This document shows positions 44,147 through 56,615 of a stretch of 64,000 nucleotides of DNA, piece after piece. The stretch's first letter is position 1, and the number at the start of each line of letters is the position of its first letter. Below the pieces are notes generated by a model that had not been told where the DNA came from, did no database searches, and worked only from the letters and a program-made list of their open reading frames with translations. The stretch is from Furcasterigmium furcatum (lineage: Eukaryota; Ascomycota; Sordariomycetes; Glomerellales; Plectosphaerellaceae), in the NCBI GenBank assembly GCA_001599815.1, contig BCIA01000003.1, positions 2,604,001 to 2,668,000 of the forward strand, read 5' to 3'. The position numbers and the translations under genes are program-made.

Positions 44147-47100
44147 ATGGCTCCTATTGGCTACCTCACGGTTACTGCTCTCGCTTTTTCCCTGGCTTCT
44201 ATTGTATCAGGCGAGACCCCCCGTTTACGAGATGAAGGCACTTTCTCCAACCCGGCATCCAGGGACCGTCCGCGGTTCCGCTACTGGCTCCCCGATGCGT
44301 CCGTCGACCCCGACGCCGTCAAGAGAGACATCCTCCAAGTCGGTGCCCTCGGCGCCGGTGGGGTGGAGCTCGTGCCGTACTACGGCTACGGCGGGGGGAT
44401 AGAAGGACCGCCCCCAGGAATCGACTGGTCCGAGTACGGGTTCGGGACACCGGCATATATGAAGGTGATGCGGGCAGCCCTCGATGCCCACTATGAGGGT
44501 GAGCTCGCTATGGACATTGCATTAGGGCCCAGCGAGGGGCAGGGGGTACCGGCCTCGCCCGATGACGAGGGCCTTCAATGGGACTTAGTATGTGTCTAGG
44601 ATCTAGGACGGACTCAACACACTGCCACTAGTAGTACCGAGCTAATAATCATCCTCACAGCTCACTTTCTCCGAGGCTGTTCCTCAGGACGGCCACTTCA
44701 ACCAGACTCTTCCTGGTTGGGAAAGCGGAAGATTAGTCGCGGCCGTTGCAGGTTTCGCGGTGACTTCCGAAACCACCAACGGCACACGCAACCCTGGCAA
44801 TGCTCCTCCATTTGACTGGACTCTGGAGACGATGGTTCTGCGCAACAATACTCTGCAAGATATCACTCACAGGGTGTCCCAAGACACCGGCAGGCTGGTT
44901 ACCTCCTTCCCACGCCCATGTGGTTCGGGGAGGTTCAGGGTGTTCGCCTTTTTCGAGAAACTCACGGGTCACCGGAATCTGCTGTTCCAGTCGAATTCGA
45001 CCTCCAGTATCAGTATCTGGGATTATGGGTCCTTCACAGTGGACCATTACTCCTCTGCGGGGGCTAAGGTGACCGCAAACTTCTGGGAACAACACATACT
45101 AAAGGACGAGAGCGTCCGGCAAAGGCTCAGGGCCGTCGCAAACTACGGTGAGTTTGATAGCCGTTTGACGACGGAGGTAAGATCTCGAATGCTAACATGT
45201 GCCATGTAGGCTGGGAAGACAGTTTGGAGCTCAAGGTCAACCAGACGTGGACGCCATCATTACCCGAGCGGTTCCAAAAGCGGTTTGGATACGATATTCG
45301 CCCATACCTCCCACTTCTGGCTTATGGAAACAACAACATCAATATCCAACAGGACACGCCTGGTTCCTTACGGGCCTCCTTGGACACGGAAGACGCGGGT
45401 CTCGGGTTTGTCCACGACTATCGAGCAATCCTGGCAGATGGGTATCGAGAATACCTTCAGACTCTGCGGGATTGGCTCCGGGAGTCACTGGACGTACCGC
45501 TATCGGCACAAGTATCATACAACATGCCTATGGACATGCTTTCTAACGTTCCGTATGTTGACGTCCCGGAATCGGAGAGCCTGCAGGCCGAAAACGAACT
45601 CGACGGATATAAGAACTTCGCCGGCCCAGCCAATCTCGCCGGCAAGAAGATCATCTCGAATGAGCTCGGAGGTGTCTTCGGAAAAGCCTTCAGGTTCACG
45701 ATTCCAGAACTACTCCAGATGGCCAACCGCGGATTTGCGGGAGGCCTGAACCAGTTTGTGATTCACTCGCAGTCATACAGCGGCGACTACGCTGCGACAA
45801 CCTGGCCTGGTCATGTCGGCTTTTCGGCAATCGTCTCCGATTTATACAGCCCAAAGCGCCCCGACTGGGATCACGGACTGGGTTATGGGCTTGAGTATTT
45901 GTCGAGGGTCCAACATGTGCAGAGGCAGGGCCTAGCTCGGACGGACGTCGCTGTGTATGAGAAGCGGTCGGCCACTAACTACAACTACTCGACATCATAC
46001 ACAGACCGAGACCTCATTGAAGCTGGTAAGTCCCGTGTTGCTCCGTTAGAAATATCGGGACAGTTTCTGACACTTGCAGGTTGGTCGTTCAACTACCTGT
46101 CGCCCGATAACTTCGAACTTGAGCAGGCCGTTGTGCGTGACGGTGTTTTGGCCCCGAGCGGCCCCTCATACAAGGCCATCCTGATACCCGGCGCAGCCAA
46201 TCTCACACTTCAAGCAGTCGACCACCTCCTGAGCTACGCTGAAGGAGGGCTGCCTATCGTCTTCTCCGGTGTGCCCGGATACTACCCCAACGGTGCCTCG
46301 TTAGACAAAGATGCCGTGTTCGAAGGTATCTCGTCTCTCGTCAAGAACGAGAATGTCCATGTCGTATCAGAGAATGGTGTCTCTGATCTCCTATTCTCCC
46401 TCGGGCTGAAACCCAGAGTGGGTGTCAAAACCGAGGGAGACGGCACGTGGTATACGACCTGGCGTGAGGATCCTGAAGCCGATGTTGGCTATGCCTTTGT
46501 CTTCAGTGACTTACACCCGGCCACTGGAGAGCTGACTGTCCAGTCTACCAGTACGCCCTACGTCCTAGATCCCTGGACGGGGCGTCAGTCGCCTCTACTT
46601 CACTACCGCGTCGAGGACGACCAGACCATCATTCCCCTAGGACTGGCTGGCAATCAGACCTTCATCGTGGCCTTCTCCAAAGACGGACTAGGCTGCGAGA
46701 CAGCGCCGACAGAGTGGTTCCATTACCTCCCCGACGGCATTCTCGGCGCCGGAAGGGATGAATATGGACTGTACGCCGAGGTGCCCGCAGCCGCAGCCGC
46801 AGCCGCAGCGTCCGAAACCGCGAGGACTTCTTCCGGCCAGGAAGTTCTTCTGACGTCAGGCGCCCCGGCAGCTTTTGAGCTCTCCAAGTGGACGCTGATC
46901 GCGGAGCACTGGGAGTCCCCGAAGGACAGGAGCCCCTCCACCATCGCAGAGAAGCGGAACACCACGCACGAGCTGGACGCCCTGGTGTCATGGCTCGAGA
47001 TTCCAGAACTGGCTGCCGTTTCTGGACTCGGGTACTACACGACCACTTTCTCGTGGGCGCCGAGCCGAAATATCGGGGCATATATTGAGTTTCCTCCCGC

Positions 47101-47377
47101 ACTGAACGCTATCATCCTCAGCATCAACGGCCATCTGACGCAACCTCTCGATTCTACCTCACCCATCATGGACATTTCGCCATATCTCGTCGAAGGAAAC
47201 AATGAGATCGTCGCAACGGTCCCAACCACCATGTGGAACTACGTCATGTCGATCTTTAAGGACATTCGGAACGGAGGCTTGCCGCTCATCATGTGGCCGG
47301 CGGTCCAAAATCCAACGGACAACGGTCTTGTAGGCACTGTAAGCATCATCCCGTATGAGAAGGTGTATGCTGCCTGA
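44147..47377 (+). CDS. Secreted GH106-like alpha-L-rhamnosidase
   Basis: Exons 44147-44587, 44661-45147, 45210-46025, 46080-47377, giving 1013 aa. Residues 1-22 are a signal peptide ending in VSG|ETPRL. DRPRFRYWLPDASVD and GALGAGGVELVPYYGYGG start the catalytic part and match my knowledge of fungal GH106 proteins. GWEDSLELK, the ELGGVFGKAFRFTIPELL region and NQFVIHSQSYSGDY follow. The C-terminal 250 residues contain a jelly-roll-like sugar-binding domain. A GCAGCC microsatellite near 46790 encodes an eight-Ala tract (PAAAAAAAAS). The third intron is 54 nt and stop-free, so retention would insert 18 residues. It probably removes terminal rhamnose from plant glycosides or pectin side chains outside the cell. 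Confidence 0.85.
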
Positions 47378-48060
47378 GATGGCCTGGGTAGTGTTCACAC
47401 TAGATTCAAGGCATCATCGTCGAGAGTAATGAGATCTGGGTGAAGATTATGGATACTTACCTTCTATTGTATGGCGGCAGTTATTACGCTCGAACCTGGA
47501 TAAAACACATCCGTCCGGGTTTTCCAAGCCCGCTTTATAATCCCTTTGCAGATAAAATCTCGTTGGTGTTGTAGTTGTTCTGAAAGCAGAAAGGAGCCAT
47601 CACCACATATCCATGGACGCCCGTGATGTTCGTGCTGCCAAGGAAACCATTCTGACCAATCAATCAGAGGACAGACTTATGCTCAGCTGGCCTTCTTTTC
47701 GTGGGAGCGGTGGGCCCAGTTGGGCGACTCTGGGCCTAGTAATTATCAGAACACACACGCTAGGTAGATCGGTGGTCTGAGTCCACGCTTCGCCATTCCG
47801 ATGGATGGCCGGACATTCCCAAACCACACAAAGCAAGTTAAAATACCGCTTCGACAATGAAGTGATCGAATTCAACAATCTACCATGTCTGTAGGGGCAC
47901 TGCCCGGTATTCTATATAAACTATTTTACAATGAACCCACTTTGTCTGCGAGTATGGGTGGGTTTCCCATGGGTATCTAGGTCGGAATGCCGAGTTCATC
48001 CGTGTGCTGATCCGCCTTCTGCTCAATCTGTGGGGAGCTGAGAGGATTACTGAGAGTGTT
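47378..48060. other. Intergenic region between convergent enzyme genes
   Basis: 3' flanks of the rhamnosidase and tannase genes. No gene is seen. Confidence 0.45.
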
Positions 48061-49833
48061 TTACCTTGTGCACGTCTCCAGCTGACCCCAAAGGTCGAGG
48101 GACAGAGCAGCGCTGGGAATGTCCGCCATGTCAAAGCTACCAGTGCAGGTGAAGCTATCGGCTCCGGTCGAGTTGCCAGCGCAGTTGTAGGTTTGCTTCT
48201 TCGGGTACGGGCAGAGGTTTCGCTTGACAACCTCGGTGGTTCCAACACTCGTGGCCGCAATAGTTTCTGGGGCAGTGCCGCTCTCCACCCACTGCCGCAG
48301 GGCTTCGAAAGTGGTATCGGGGTAGGCGCCATTACCACCGAAGCAGTGGTTGACACCGGGAGCCAGGAAAAGGCGGTAGAAGTCGTGGATGTTTGGGTCG
48401 AGAGCCGCGACGGACTCGTAATAGTGCATGGTGCCGCGGGCGGGAATTACACTGTCAGTCTGGCAGGTGAAGGGTGTTAGCGTGAGCCATGGTCAGAAGT
48501 ATCAGGGTCGTCGAGATACCGTTCCATGGAAGCCGACCAGCTTTCCGCCTCGAGCGCGAAACGCAGACAGATCCGGATCGTGTGTGCCGATGGCTGATTC
48601 GAACTGCTGCACCAAGCTTTTGGCTAGGCGGTCATACTCTTCGCGGGACAGGTTCGTAGTGGAGGCGTTCGCGCTCTTGAGACCGAATAACTTCAGCCAA
48701 CCTTCGCCCAGTGCCATCGGCTCGCGGGTGCAGGTTCCATCGGGGGAACAGGTAGTAGGGATAATGGCCGGATCAGTAACAGATCCGGTTAATGCCCCGC
48801 CCTTGTACACCCCGTACCAAATGGATGAGTTGTCCAGCCGCTGCGCCCCGTCCCACTAGAGAGAGTCAGGTCAGTGGGCAATTTCAGAAAAGATCTCTTC
48901 GTATCGAGGAAGACTCACAGCTGCTTGGACAAGGGTCGCGGCTGCGGACGAGATGGGCCGCTCGGTTCCGAAATTGGTGCAATTGATAACAGTGCCGACA
49001 AGGCTGGTGGCATCGAAGTCGCAGTTGTCAGGATCAGAAACCACGCCATCCACACCATCAAGTCCATCGCACGCCTTCAGCGCGGCGCTCGTGATCCCGT
49101 CAAATTCGCAGGATGGTGGGATTTCGCCCAGTGAGTCCATGAGGAGCGAGGGCCAAAGCATGTTGACAAATATTTGGTTCCAATGAATCGCCGGAGCGCT
49201 CGAGGCAATGCCGTCATAGGCGTCAGGGAACCGTTGCGCAAGCATTAAGCCCTGGCGGCCGCCCTGGGAACAGCCGTTGAAGTAAGAGTACTGGGAGGGC
49301 TGACCGTAGAAGCTGTTGATAACACTCTTGGCGATGACGCTGGCGTCGTTGAGGGAGGCGGATCCTAGGTTCTGGAGCAGATAGAGGTTGACGTTTCCTT
49401 CGCTAGCAAGTGCCCAGGGGTCTGGAGAGAACGAAGAGCCCAGCCCAGCGTCGGTGCCGACGGTGGCATAACCCTCCCCAACGGCAGCCAGCATCGCCAT
49501 GAGTCCGGCTTGATGAAGACCGGCCTGAAATCCGGAACCTCCAATAGCTTGGAGCCTCCCGTTTCAAGTGTCGGTGGGCAGCCAGACTTGGACATTGACC
49601 AGGTCTTCCTGACCCGGGTGCGTGTACGAGATAGTGACATTGCAATAGTTGACCTCGACCACCTCGACGCTACCTTGGTTGGAATAGACGCCAATTGGAA
49701 TACTCTGGGAGACGTTGGCGATGTAGTTGGCCTCGAGGGAGAGAATGTCGGCTCCGAAAAGAGATGGGGCGGGAATAGATGCGGGTGCGCAAGCCGAGGC
49801 AGGCACAGACCCATTAAAGAGAGACGGAATCAT
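48061..49833 (-). pseudogene. Tannase/feruloyl esterase with one premature stop
   Basis: Exons on the minus strand: 49833-48919, 48855-48520, 48459-48061, 549 codons. The frame is continuous except for one TGA at 49566-49564 (codon 90), where relatives read WLPTDTWNGR. Catalytic elements are present: nucleophile motif FNGCSQGGRQG, the Asp region where HGT joins TDSVIP across the last intron, and PGVNHCFGG with the His. SSAPA after the nucleophile and many cysteines also fit the family, which hydrolyses gallate or ferulate esters of plant phenolics. No signal peptide is visible at 49833, unlike most relatives, so an upstream exon may be missing. The single stop could be a recent inactivation, a sequencing error, or a readthrough site. 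Confidence 0.8.
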
Positions 49834-50440
49834 GGTGAAAGTAGTTCAAGGGAGTGTAGTGAGGTAGAAGGGTGATTCCGAGGTAAGACACCATGGGGCA
49901 GACAGCAGCTTCCTTCTTATACCTAGGAAGATCACCGTCACCGTAGGTGGATAATAGCGATAGTACCGGCTCTGGAAAACCCGTTGATGCAGGAACATCG
50001 TCATTTGGTCATGTACCGCAAGAACCGACCATCCGGATGGTCTACAAGGGTTCAGCGGTCGCATGGAGCACTGCGGTCGTCATGCAAAATCGGACTGTCC
50101 ATCATCAGATTTCACGATCGCTCAGGAGTGGCTGTGATCCAATAGACCAATTAGAAGAGTCACCGAGAATAAACGAAGTAATAGTGGGGCGTAATAGTTC
50201 GTTTGGACGTCGGACCCACATCGGCAGTCGTGGACCAGGCCAGGAGTGTTGCGATTCGTTCTAATCCTCCTCTTTTGGGCCTTTTGAAGGCTCGATTGGG
50301 TTGGGAAATCTCGGGTTGGCTCGGTTGCATCACCATCACCATCACGATTGGGCACGACATTCTCGAGTAACGGAACGATGGCTTGAAAAAGCCTTGGCAA
50401 AACAGCATTATCGACGCGGTGTCGCCGAGGGAGGCAGGGA
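49834..50440. other. Intergenic region upstream of the tannase gene
   Basis: No supported gene; it probably includes the tannase promoter. A missing signal-peptide exon was looked for and not found convincingly. Confidence 0.35.
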
Positions 50441-50487
50441 GGGCGCATGAGGGCGCCGATTAGGAGTCTTTCTTCGGTTTCTTCATC

Positions 50488-50712
50488 GTGCTTGACCCTC
50501 CTCGACACAACAACCCGCCTGGTTACAACTGCATCCTCGGTTTCGAGTGCGCTGCGATCTTCTGCATTCTGCTCTATGGATTTGGGTGCTGGTTCGAGAA
50601 CCGTCGACGGGTTGGCAAGAATGGTGGACAGAGCCAGGATGACCTCACAAATGAGGAGATGCTGAGTGACAAGACGGACATGGAAAGGCCCAGCTTCAGA
50701 TATGTGTTCTGA
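50488..50712 (+). pseudogene. C-terminal remnant of a Dal5-type MFS permease
   Basis: The frame reads GFECAAIFCILLYGFGCWFENRRR (one last helix followed by a basic turn, given here in part), then DLTNEEMLSDKTDMERPSFRYVF and stop. The ending DxTDxExPxFRYV is typical of the allantoate/pantothenate permease group of fungal MFS proteins. Only the last helix and tail remain; no upstream helices are found. It is a relic next to catabolic esterase and rhamnosidase genes, where an uptake transporter would fit. Confidence 0.45.
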
Positions 50713-52154
50713 GCCGAGCCGACTTGCGATTCGCGGCGCCCTGGGGCCTTCCCGCTGGTGGCTGGCGTCTATCTAGGTACCCTGATGCAGAGAGATTCCT
50801 GACAATCAAACTTGATTCCTGTGAGGTGACGCCTGCAATGCCCATCGTTGGTGTGAGGAGCCAGTGATGGACAGCACTGTTCGGATGGCGGAGGCGTAGC
50901 TAATCAACAGATCTGGCCAGTAAACAAGTAGGACTTCTATCCTGATCCCTTTGAGGCGGTCATTACAGCAGGGGCTCCTCAAACCATGCCATATTACATC
51001 CTGGGGTCATACATGCCGACGCCGACGCCAAAGTGAAAAGGTGTTGTCCTCGGATGATAAGGTAAGTACATAGGTGAGCTGCGAGCATGTAGGTCGGGAC
51101 AGATAGGACCGGATTGACAAATCAATAGCACCCAGGAAGATGGGCAAATATCTAGAGCACCCAATTAGCTGTCTACCATTACGACAGACCCGGCGGTAAA
51201 CACCCCTTGGTCTTCACCTCCTTGACCGGGTATGGTCGCGCTCTGATTCGCTGACGTGACAGGTGCGGAATTGAGCGGGTATCGCACCCCCTTTTCCGAA
51301 TAGAGTTCGGAACGGTCTGTCTCGGAGCGGAACCGCCCCCACGATGCTATCAGCTGTCGGGGCAGCTCACGTCCAGATGGACGAGGCATGACTCTCTTAT
51401 CTTTCCAGAATTACTACCATGGTCATGAACGGGAGCTTGATGTCCAGCTTCATCCAATGCCCCTGAATCGTGCTGCATCAAGATCGAGGCAGTGCCGTAG
51501 TCTCAGGCGCACTGAATCGACTTGAGCACAGGCCATGCCAGTCCTAAGACTCCGCACTGAGGATCCAAAAGGCGACAAAGGAGTGCCACTCGCACCGTTG
51601 AAAAGCTACCTTTGCATCCATGTCACCACAGTCGAGTTTCGCAAGATCGGATTTCCTCCTGGCGATTCCCCGTGAGACCGGCCATATGGTTTTTAAGTAC
51701 ATCCATAAGGGTCCAAGAGACCCCTTGGCACCGTCATCTTGGCCCATAGGAACTGAATTAGGGGTTTCCGACGTTCCATGCGGGGGATTCCGCTTTGATA
51801 GGAACAAAACTCCAACGAGTTAGTCCGTCCCACCCTTATCCCCAGCGATGTGGAACACCATAGCAGCTTGGTCCCTGTTCCCGGATGTGTCGGTGCCTTT
51901 GAAGCTTCCTGGTCTCGTGCCGCCACGCGCTAAATATGTGAACTAGCCGTTATCTAGCAGGGGCCGCGTCCCAGCAGCGATCGTCTGGGGGCAACCATGA
52001 CGGTGCAGTTTGCGGGGGAGCTCCAAGGGATGGTCCCAACTCCCAAGCGGCCTTGAGTCGGCTGGCTCGCCCCCTGATAAACGCAGCTGGCGTCCTCTAC
52101 ACCTGGTCCAGGGCTGGCTCCAACGCGATCCGGGCATCACTGCGACTCCTGCTT
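50713..52154. other. 1.4-kb intergenic region with one inverted repeat
   Basis: No gene is supported. TTCCGAA-TAGAG-TTCGGAA at 51294-51312 is a perfect 7-bp inverted repeat containing CCG-N9-CGG, a plausible Zn2Cys6 dimer site, about 840 bp before the next regulator gene. Confidence 0.45.
51294..51312. promoter_or_regulatory. Inverted CCG-N9-CGG repeat
   Basis: Perfect inverted repeat TTCCGAA/TTCGGAA with a 5-bp spacer. Inverted CGG triplets at fixed spacing are bound by Zn2Cys6 dimers. Function here is inferred. Confidence 0.35.
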
Positions 52155-54592
52155 ATGACCACTGAGAACACCAAAATGCCGCGACCCAAGGTCCATCAGA
52201 GCCAGCGCCAGAGGGCCGCTGAAGCCTGCGACTACTGCCGAGAAGCAAAGAAGCGGTGCAGCGGGTCGGCCCCCTGCACGCAGTGCGTCCAACGAGGCCT
52301 GGGCGAGACCTGCTTCATCACGTATTTGCCCCGAGGCACGCGGACGAAGAGCAACATCGCCAAAGCCAAGGCTGATTTCGTCAGGAGTCGCCCGCCGCCG
52401 CAAGCAAGACCTGCGACCAACATCTCCGCGACTTCCCGGAATAGCTATGGCGGCGAAAGCGCAGGGGAAGACGGCTTCTATCCTCTCTCGCCGTCAGACT
52501 CGCGTCAGGGCGCGCATGAAGCCGGATCAATGCGCAATGAAGCCTCCTTAGAGCCTCTCGGAACATCGCCAAACACAGTGTCACCAGGGGCGGAATCAAG
52601 CCTGGCCGTCAATGCCCCTCGAATGCTGCGCAGCAATCTGGGTGAACCAGGTAAGCGGCGAAGGGTCAACAGGAAACTGAAGAGTACTGACAATTGGGGT
52701 AGTATACATCGGGGCTGCTGCTTCCATCACATTTCTTCATACAGTTCGCCAGGTGGTCGCCTCTCAGATCGGCCCTTCTCCCTTCTCTTCGACAGCCAGC
52801 AACGAGTCCATGCTCGAAGTCGAGTCCCCACGGGCCGAAGGCCTCCCAATGACAATTGCGTGTAACAGCGAGGCGGTGGAACTAGATCAAGAGCAGAAAG
52901 CTGAGTACTTGCAGTCCTTCTACTCTGTGGTACGTCGAGCACGTTTCATCCTCCACCACCGAGAGACGACACTGAACAGTTGCCCTTAGACCGAAGCTTT
53001 TATCGATCTGTTTGAGCCGGCCAAGCTCGAGGAGCTTCTTGCTGCGTCATCACCTAGGAGCACGACGAGCCCTGGGACTAGTGCAGCAGAGGCCCTGATG
53101 ATGGCAAGCCAGCAGGCCTGCCTGGACCTTGTGATCGCCATTGGGGCGCAGTGTAGCCCCCGAATCGACTCCCAGAGCATCGGTCGTGGATATTTCCGGC
53201 AGGCACAGGCGCGGGCGTTTTCGGGACTGATTGAAGACCCAGACATTAACATCGTCAGGGCCTTCTTGCTCATGGCGTTCTACATGCTGGGAGAATGCCG
53301 TCGAAACACCGCCTACATGTACCTCTCCATCGCAACGAGAGGTGCTCTTGCGTTAGGCCTGCACAGCCGCGACTCCTACAAGAGCAAGCCAAAGCTGGAC
53401 ATCAAGGACCAGATGAGGTGGGATCTGCACCGAGCGATTGGCAATTTGTCACTTGCTAACCTCCTTCCTAGGCTACGGCTTTGGATCAGTGTCCGCATCA
53501 TGGACAAATTGGTCAACGCCATTCTGGACCGTCCAGCCGTCACTCTCGGCATCCACACTGATCTGCAGTCAGTCATCAAGGACCTGGCAGAGGAATCCGG
53601 CGACCACCGCACAGCCTGCCTGGTTGCCACCAACGAGATGGTGTCCATCATCAGCGATATCAACGAGAAACTGTACCACAAGAAAGAGGTCACGGTTACG
53701 GCAGTGGAGGAACCCCTGCGGCGCATCGATTCTTGGAAGCGAAAGCTCCCGCCCTCATTTCTGAGCTGCCCCGGACAGCCTTCCCCGGATTCGTCCAGCC
53801 TGCCGAGAATACCACCAAAAGGTGCCATCGGAAACATCCACGTCTCTTGTTTGTACTATTTTGCGGTCACACTTGCCACCAGACCAATCTTCATGTCCTC
53901 TCTTACCATGCAGCCAACACGTGCCTCAAGTGCGCACCACCCCCTGGCGGCAGCATGTCTCGACTCGGCCATGTTTCTAGCCCAGACGGTCGTTGATGCG
54001 TTGAGAGCGGGCCTACTGCAGAGCAACATGTGTATCTTGAAGTACGTCAATGCCAGTTTTCCTTAAACCACAACCGGAAGAAGTTACTGCTGACCATATG
54101 CCCAGAGCGTTGATTTTCTCCGCTGGCCTGGTCCTCGGCGTCGAAAGCTTCGCCAAGACAACGGTCAACCACGAGATCGAGGCGGCCTACGAAGGGGCAA
54201 AGGACGTCCTCGGCTTTCTCGCCCTCAAAAGCCCGCAGGCAGCACACTACTTTGAGATCTTGACGTCGCTCTCTAACGCCATAGCGAAGCGGCGGTCAAA
54301 AGCTCAGCCGGCAGGTGCAGGGGGCCGGTATGTCTCGAGGATATTCAGCCTGGACTCCTCCGCCACATCGGAGACTCCGTTTCGCGACGGAGATGCCGCG
54401 GCGACTGCGCAACCTGAGACGCAGATGGGGCTGTGGGAGGACCCGTTTAGCAGTTTCTTGGGCGGAGACGGCGACGGAGACGGCGATGTGTTCGCTTGGT
54501 CGGAAGCCCAGATGGAGCGAGCGGGGGACATCGATGTGGACTGGGAAGGTCTGAATATTTCGCAGTGGGATAACTTTCCATATTGTTCCTAA
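52155..54592 (+). CDS. Zn2Cys6 transcription factor with fungal regulatory domain
   Basis: Exons 52155-52650, 52703-52929, 52990-53417, 53472-54041, 54106-54592, giving 735 aa. The zinc cluster is CDYCREAKKRC-SGSAP-CTQC-VQRGLGET-C, i.e. CX2CX6CX5CX2CX8C, within the first 60 residues. VYIGAAASITFLHTVRQVV starts the fungal-specific TF domain, followed by GYFRQAQARAF, RGALALGLHSRDSY and, after the 54-nt stop-free intron at 53418-53471, LRLWISVRIMDKLVNAILDRP. The C-terminus holds an acidic Gly/Asp repeat (GGDGDGDGD). It is 280 bp from the end of the convergent FAD monooxygenase gene; control of that gene and the SDR gene is plausible but unproven. Confidence 0.88.
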
Positions 54593-54874
54593 CGTAGAGG
54601 GCATAATCATCTTCAAGAAATACATGTCATCGTCAATCGGCCAAAATCACGAGCCCAGGGGATGAGGTGAATCGGCGCTGTTGCTACTTCGTTTGCATTT
54701 AGGTAACCTCCTAGAGAGTCTGTGTCTATCCACAGACTCCAGCTGTCGCTTAGCACAAGTAAGAAGCAGTCCGATATATCGACCAGTAGAATATTTGAAT
54801 TGCTATGACAAACTACAAAGAGCTCTAGATATGTTCCGAGGTTCCTAATTGCATGCCCATGTGCCAAAACCCTA

Positions 54875-56615
54875 CTATTTCAAGGGTATATCATGGCTAG
54901 CCTTCCACTCCTCAACCAAGCCCTTGAAATCCCTCGGCATATACGGGCTAGTAAGCTCCTTGAACCACCCACCCTTCCGACGGTTGCTGAGGCCCATATC
55001 ACGGAGGAGCATGTCGATGTACGGCACGCCCTCGAACACAAAGTCCGGAAGCGAAGCCCCGTATCCGCAGGGATAACGCCATCGACCCCACTGGGTATGA
55101 AGCATGATTTCGTCCGTGATCTCCTGGCGCGAGCTGGGCATGCGATCAAGCTGGTTGGCGAAATACGCGGCGATCCAGTGGCCCTGGGCCGTAGCGCACG
55201 ACGAGGTACTGACCGACGAGATGGCACCGGCGAAGGCCAGAGTCCTCTGAAAAACCAGGTGGGACGGCACCATGAACCGGTACAGACGGAGGGGCTCGGC
55301 CGTCTTCTGCTCGAAGCGCAGCTTGGGCTGGTTCTTCAACCGGGGGAACATGGCGAGCACGTCGCCGTCCGCCTTCGTCCTGAGGGCGGCCATCTCGTCA
55401 TCCGTGTAGTCGAGACCGAATCCGCTAGGTCCGAGCCCTTGGAATTTGATCGGCGACTCCTTCTTCCAGCCAGTGGAGCAGACCATGAGGTCTGCTTCCA
55501 GTACTGTTCCATCGGCCAGGACGGCCTTCTTGTACTCGAGATGGTCGATCTGGCCGATGTGTACGCGGATCTTGCCCGAACGGACGAGGTCGAAGAAGCT
55601 CGAGTCGTAGTTGAGGATGCTCAGGCCACTCCCGATCCAGAACGCGGGGTTCCAGGGCTTCAGCTTCTTCATCTCCGGGTGATGGTCGTATGCGTTGGCC
55701 TCGACGACGTCGGCGGCGAGCATCTTCCAGAAGAAGTCAACAAAGAGGCGCCCGAGGTATGTCCCGTGGAGGAACTTCCTAATCCGTGGGTATCCGTCCT
55801 CGCCTCCCCAGGGGCAGGGGCTGAAAAACGTCATGAAGCGGATGAGCAAAAGCTGGTCCAGGCGCTTTTTGAAAGGCGTGACGAAGGCGGGTGTGATCCA
55901 GACCGGCCCGTGTCCGTCGTCTCTAATTACCAGGTCGACGGTAGAGCCGTCTTGGACCATGGCGTACGCTACGTCGTATGCGGACTTGGCCCCTCCCACG
56001 ACGATCGTGTTGTTGATGTTCTTGAGGTTCGGGGCCTCCTTGCAGAAGTCCTTGGCGTGGAAGAGAGGTGCACCGAATGTGTCGGAGCCCTTGTAAGAGG
56101 GCATGTTGGGGGTAGATGTCAAGCCGGTGGCGAGAACCAGCTTCGCCGCCCTGACTGTCCGCTGCCCTGTCGGCCCACTCACGAGGAGCTTCCAAGCACC
56201 ATCCTCGAGAGGCTCGACGACGTCAACCTTGGTGTGAAACTGAATGCGGTCGAAGAACCCGAAATGGTGCGCAAAGTCAGTCAGGTAGCGGTGGAGGACC
56301 GCTCCAGGGACGTGGGTGTTGGGCCTGACGCCGTATTTCTCCTCGGCCATGGAGAAGTCCGGATACTCGTATGTACCGACCATGTTGTTGGATTTGAGGC
56401 CGGGGTAGAGACGGTTCTTGGACCAGGTTCCTCCGCAAGACTCGGCGCTCTCAAAGACGGCAAAACTGTCGAGCGGGAGTATCTGGGTGCAGGCCTTGGC
56501 GGCAGCGAGGCCGAACCACCCTGAGAGATACCGTTAGCACCCAGCTGATTTGTCCACGATGCGGTATTGGGCGCGTACCTGCTCCTACCACTACCAGATC
56601 ATATGATTCCGACAT
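54875..56615 (-). CDS. FAD-dependent (FMO-type) monooxygenase
   Basis: Exons 56615-56579 and 56520-54875, 560 aa. The first intron splits the FAD-binding motif: DLVVVGAG joined to GWFGLAAAKA (GxGxxG). NADPH-binding VVGGAKSAYDVAYA lies near residue 190, preceded by LATGLTSTPNMP and FHAKDF, the FMO/Baeyer-Villiger signature region. Such enzymes insert one oxygen from O2 using NADPH. A mildly hydrophobic stretch near residue 455 could touch membranes. The 37-nt first exon is easily missed, but without it the FAD motif is lost, which supports this start. With the adjacent SDR gene (same strand, 728 bp apart) and the Zn2Cys6 gene it may form a small oxidative module. Confidence 0.9.

Noticed and set aside
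54893..56524. A 543-codon open frame on the plus strand
   Set aside because: It is the exact antisense of the FAD monooxygenase, whose motifs, intron and stop are clear; the plus frame has no recognisable motif.
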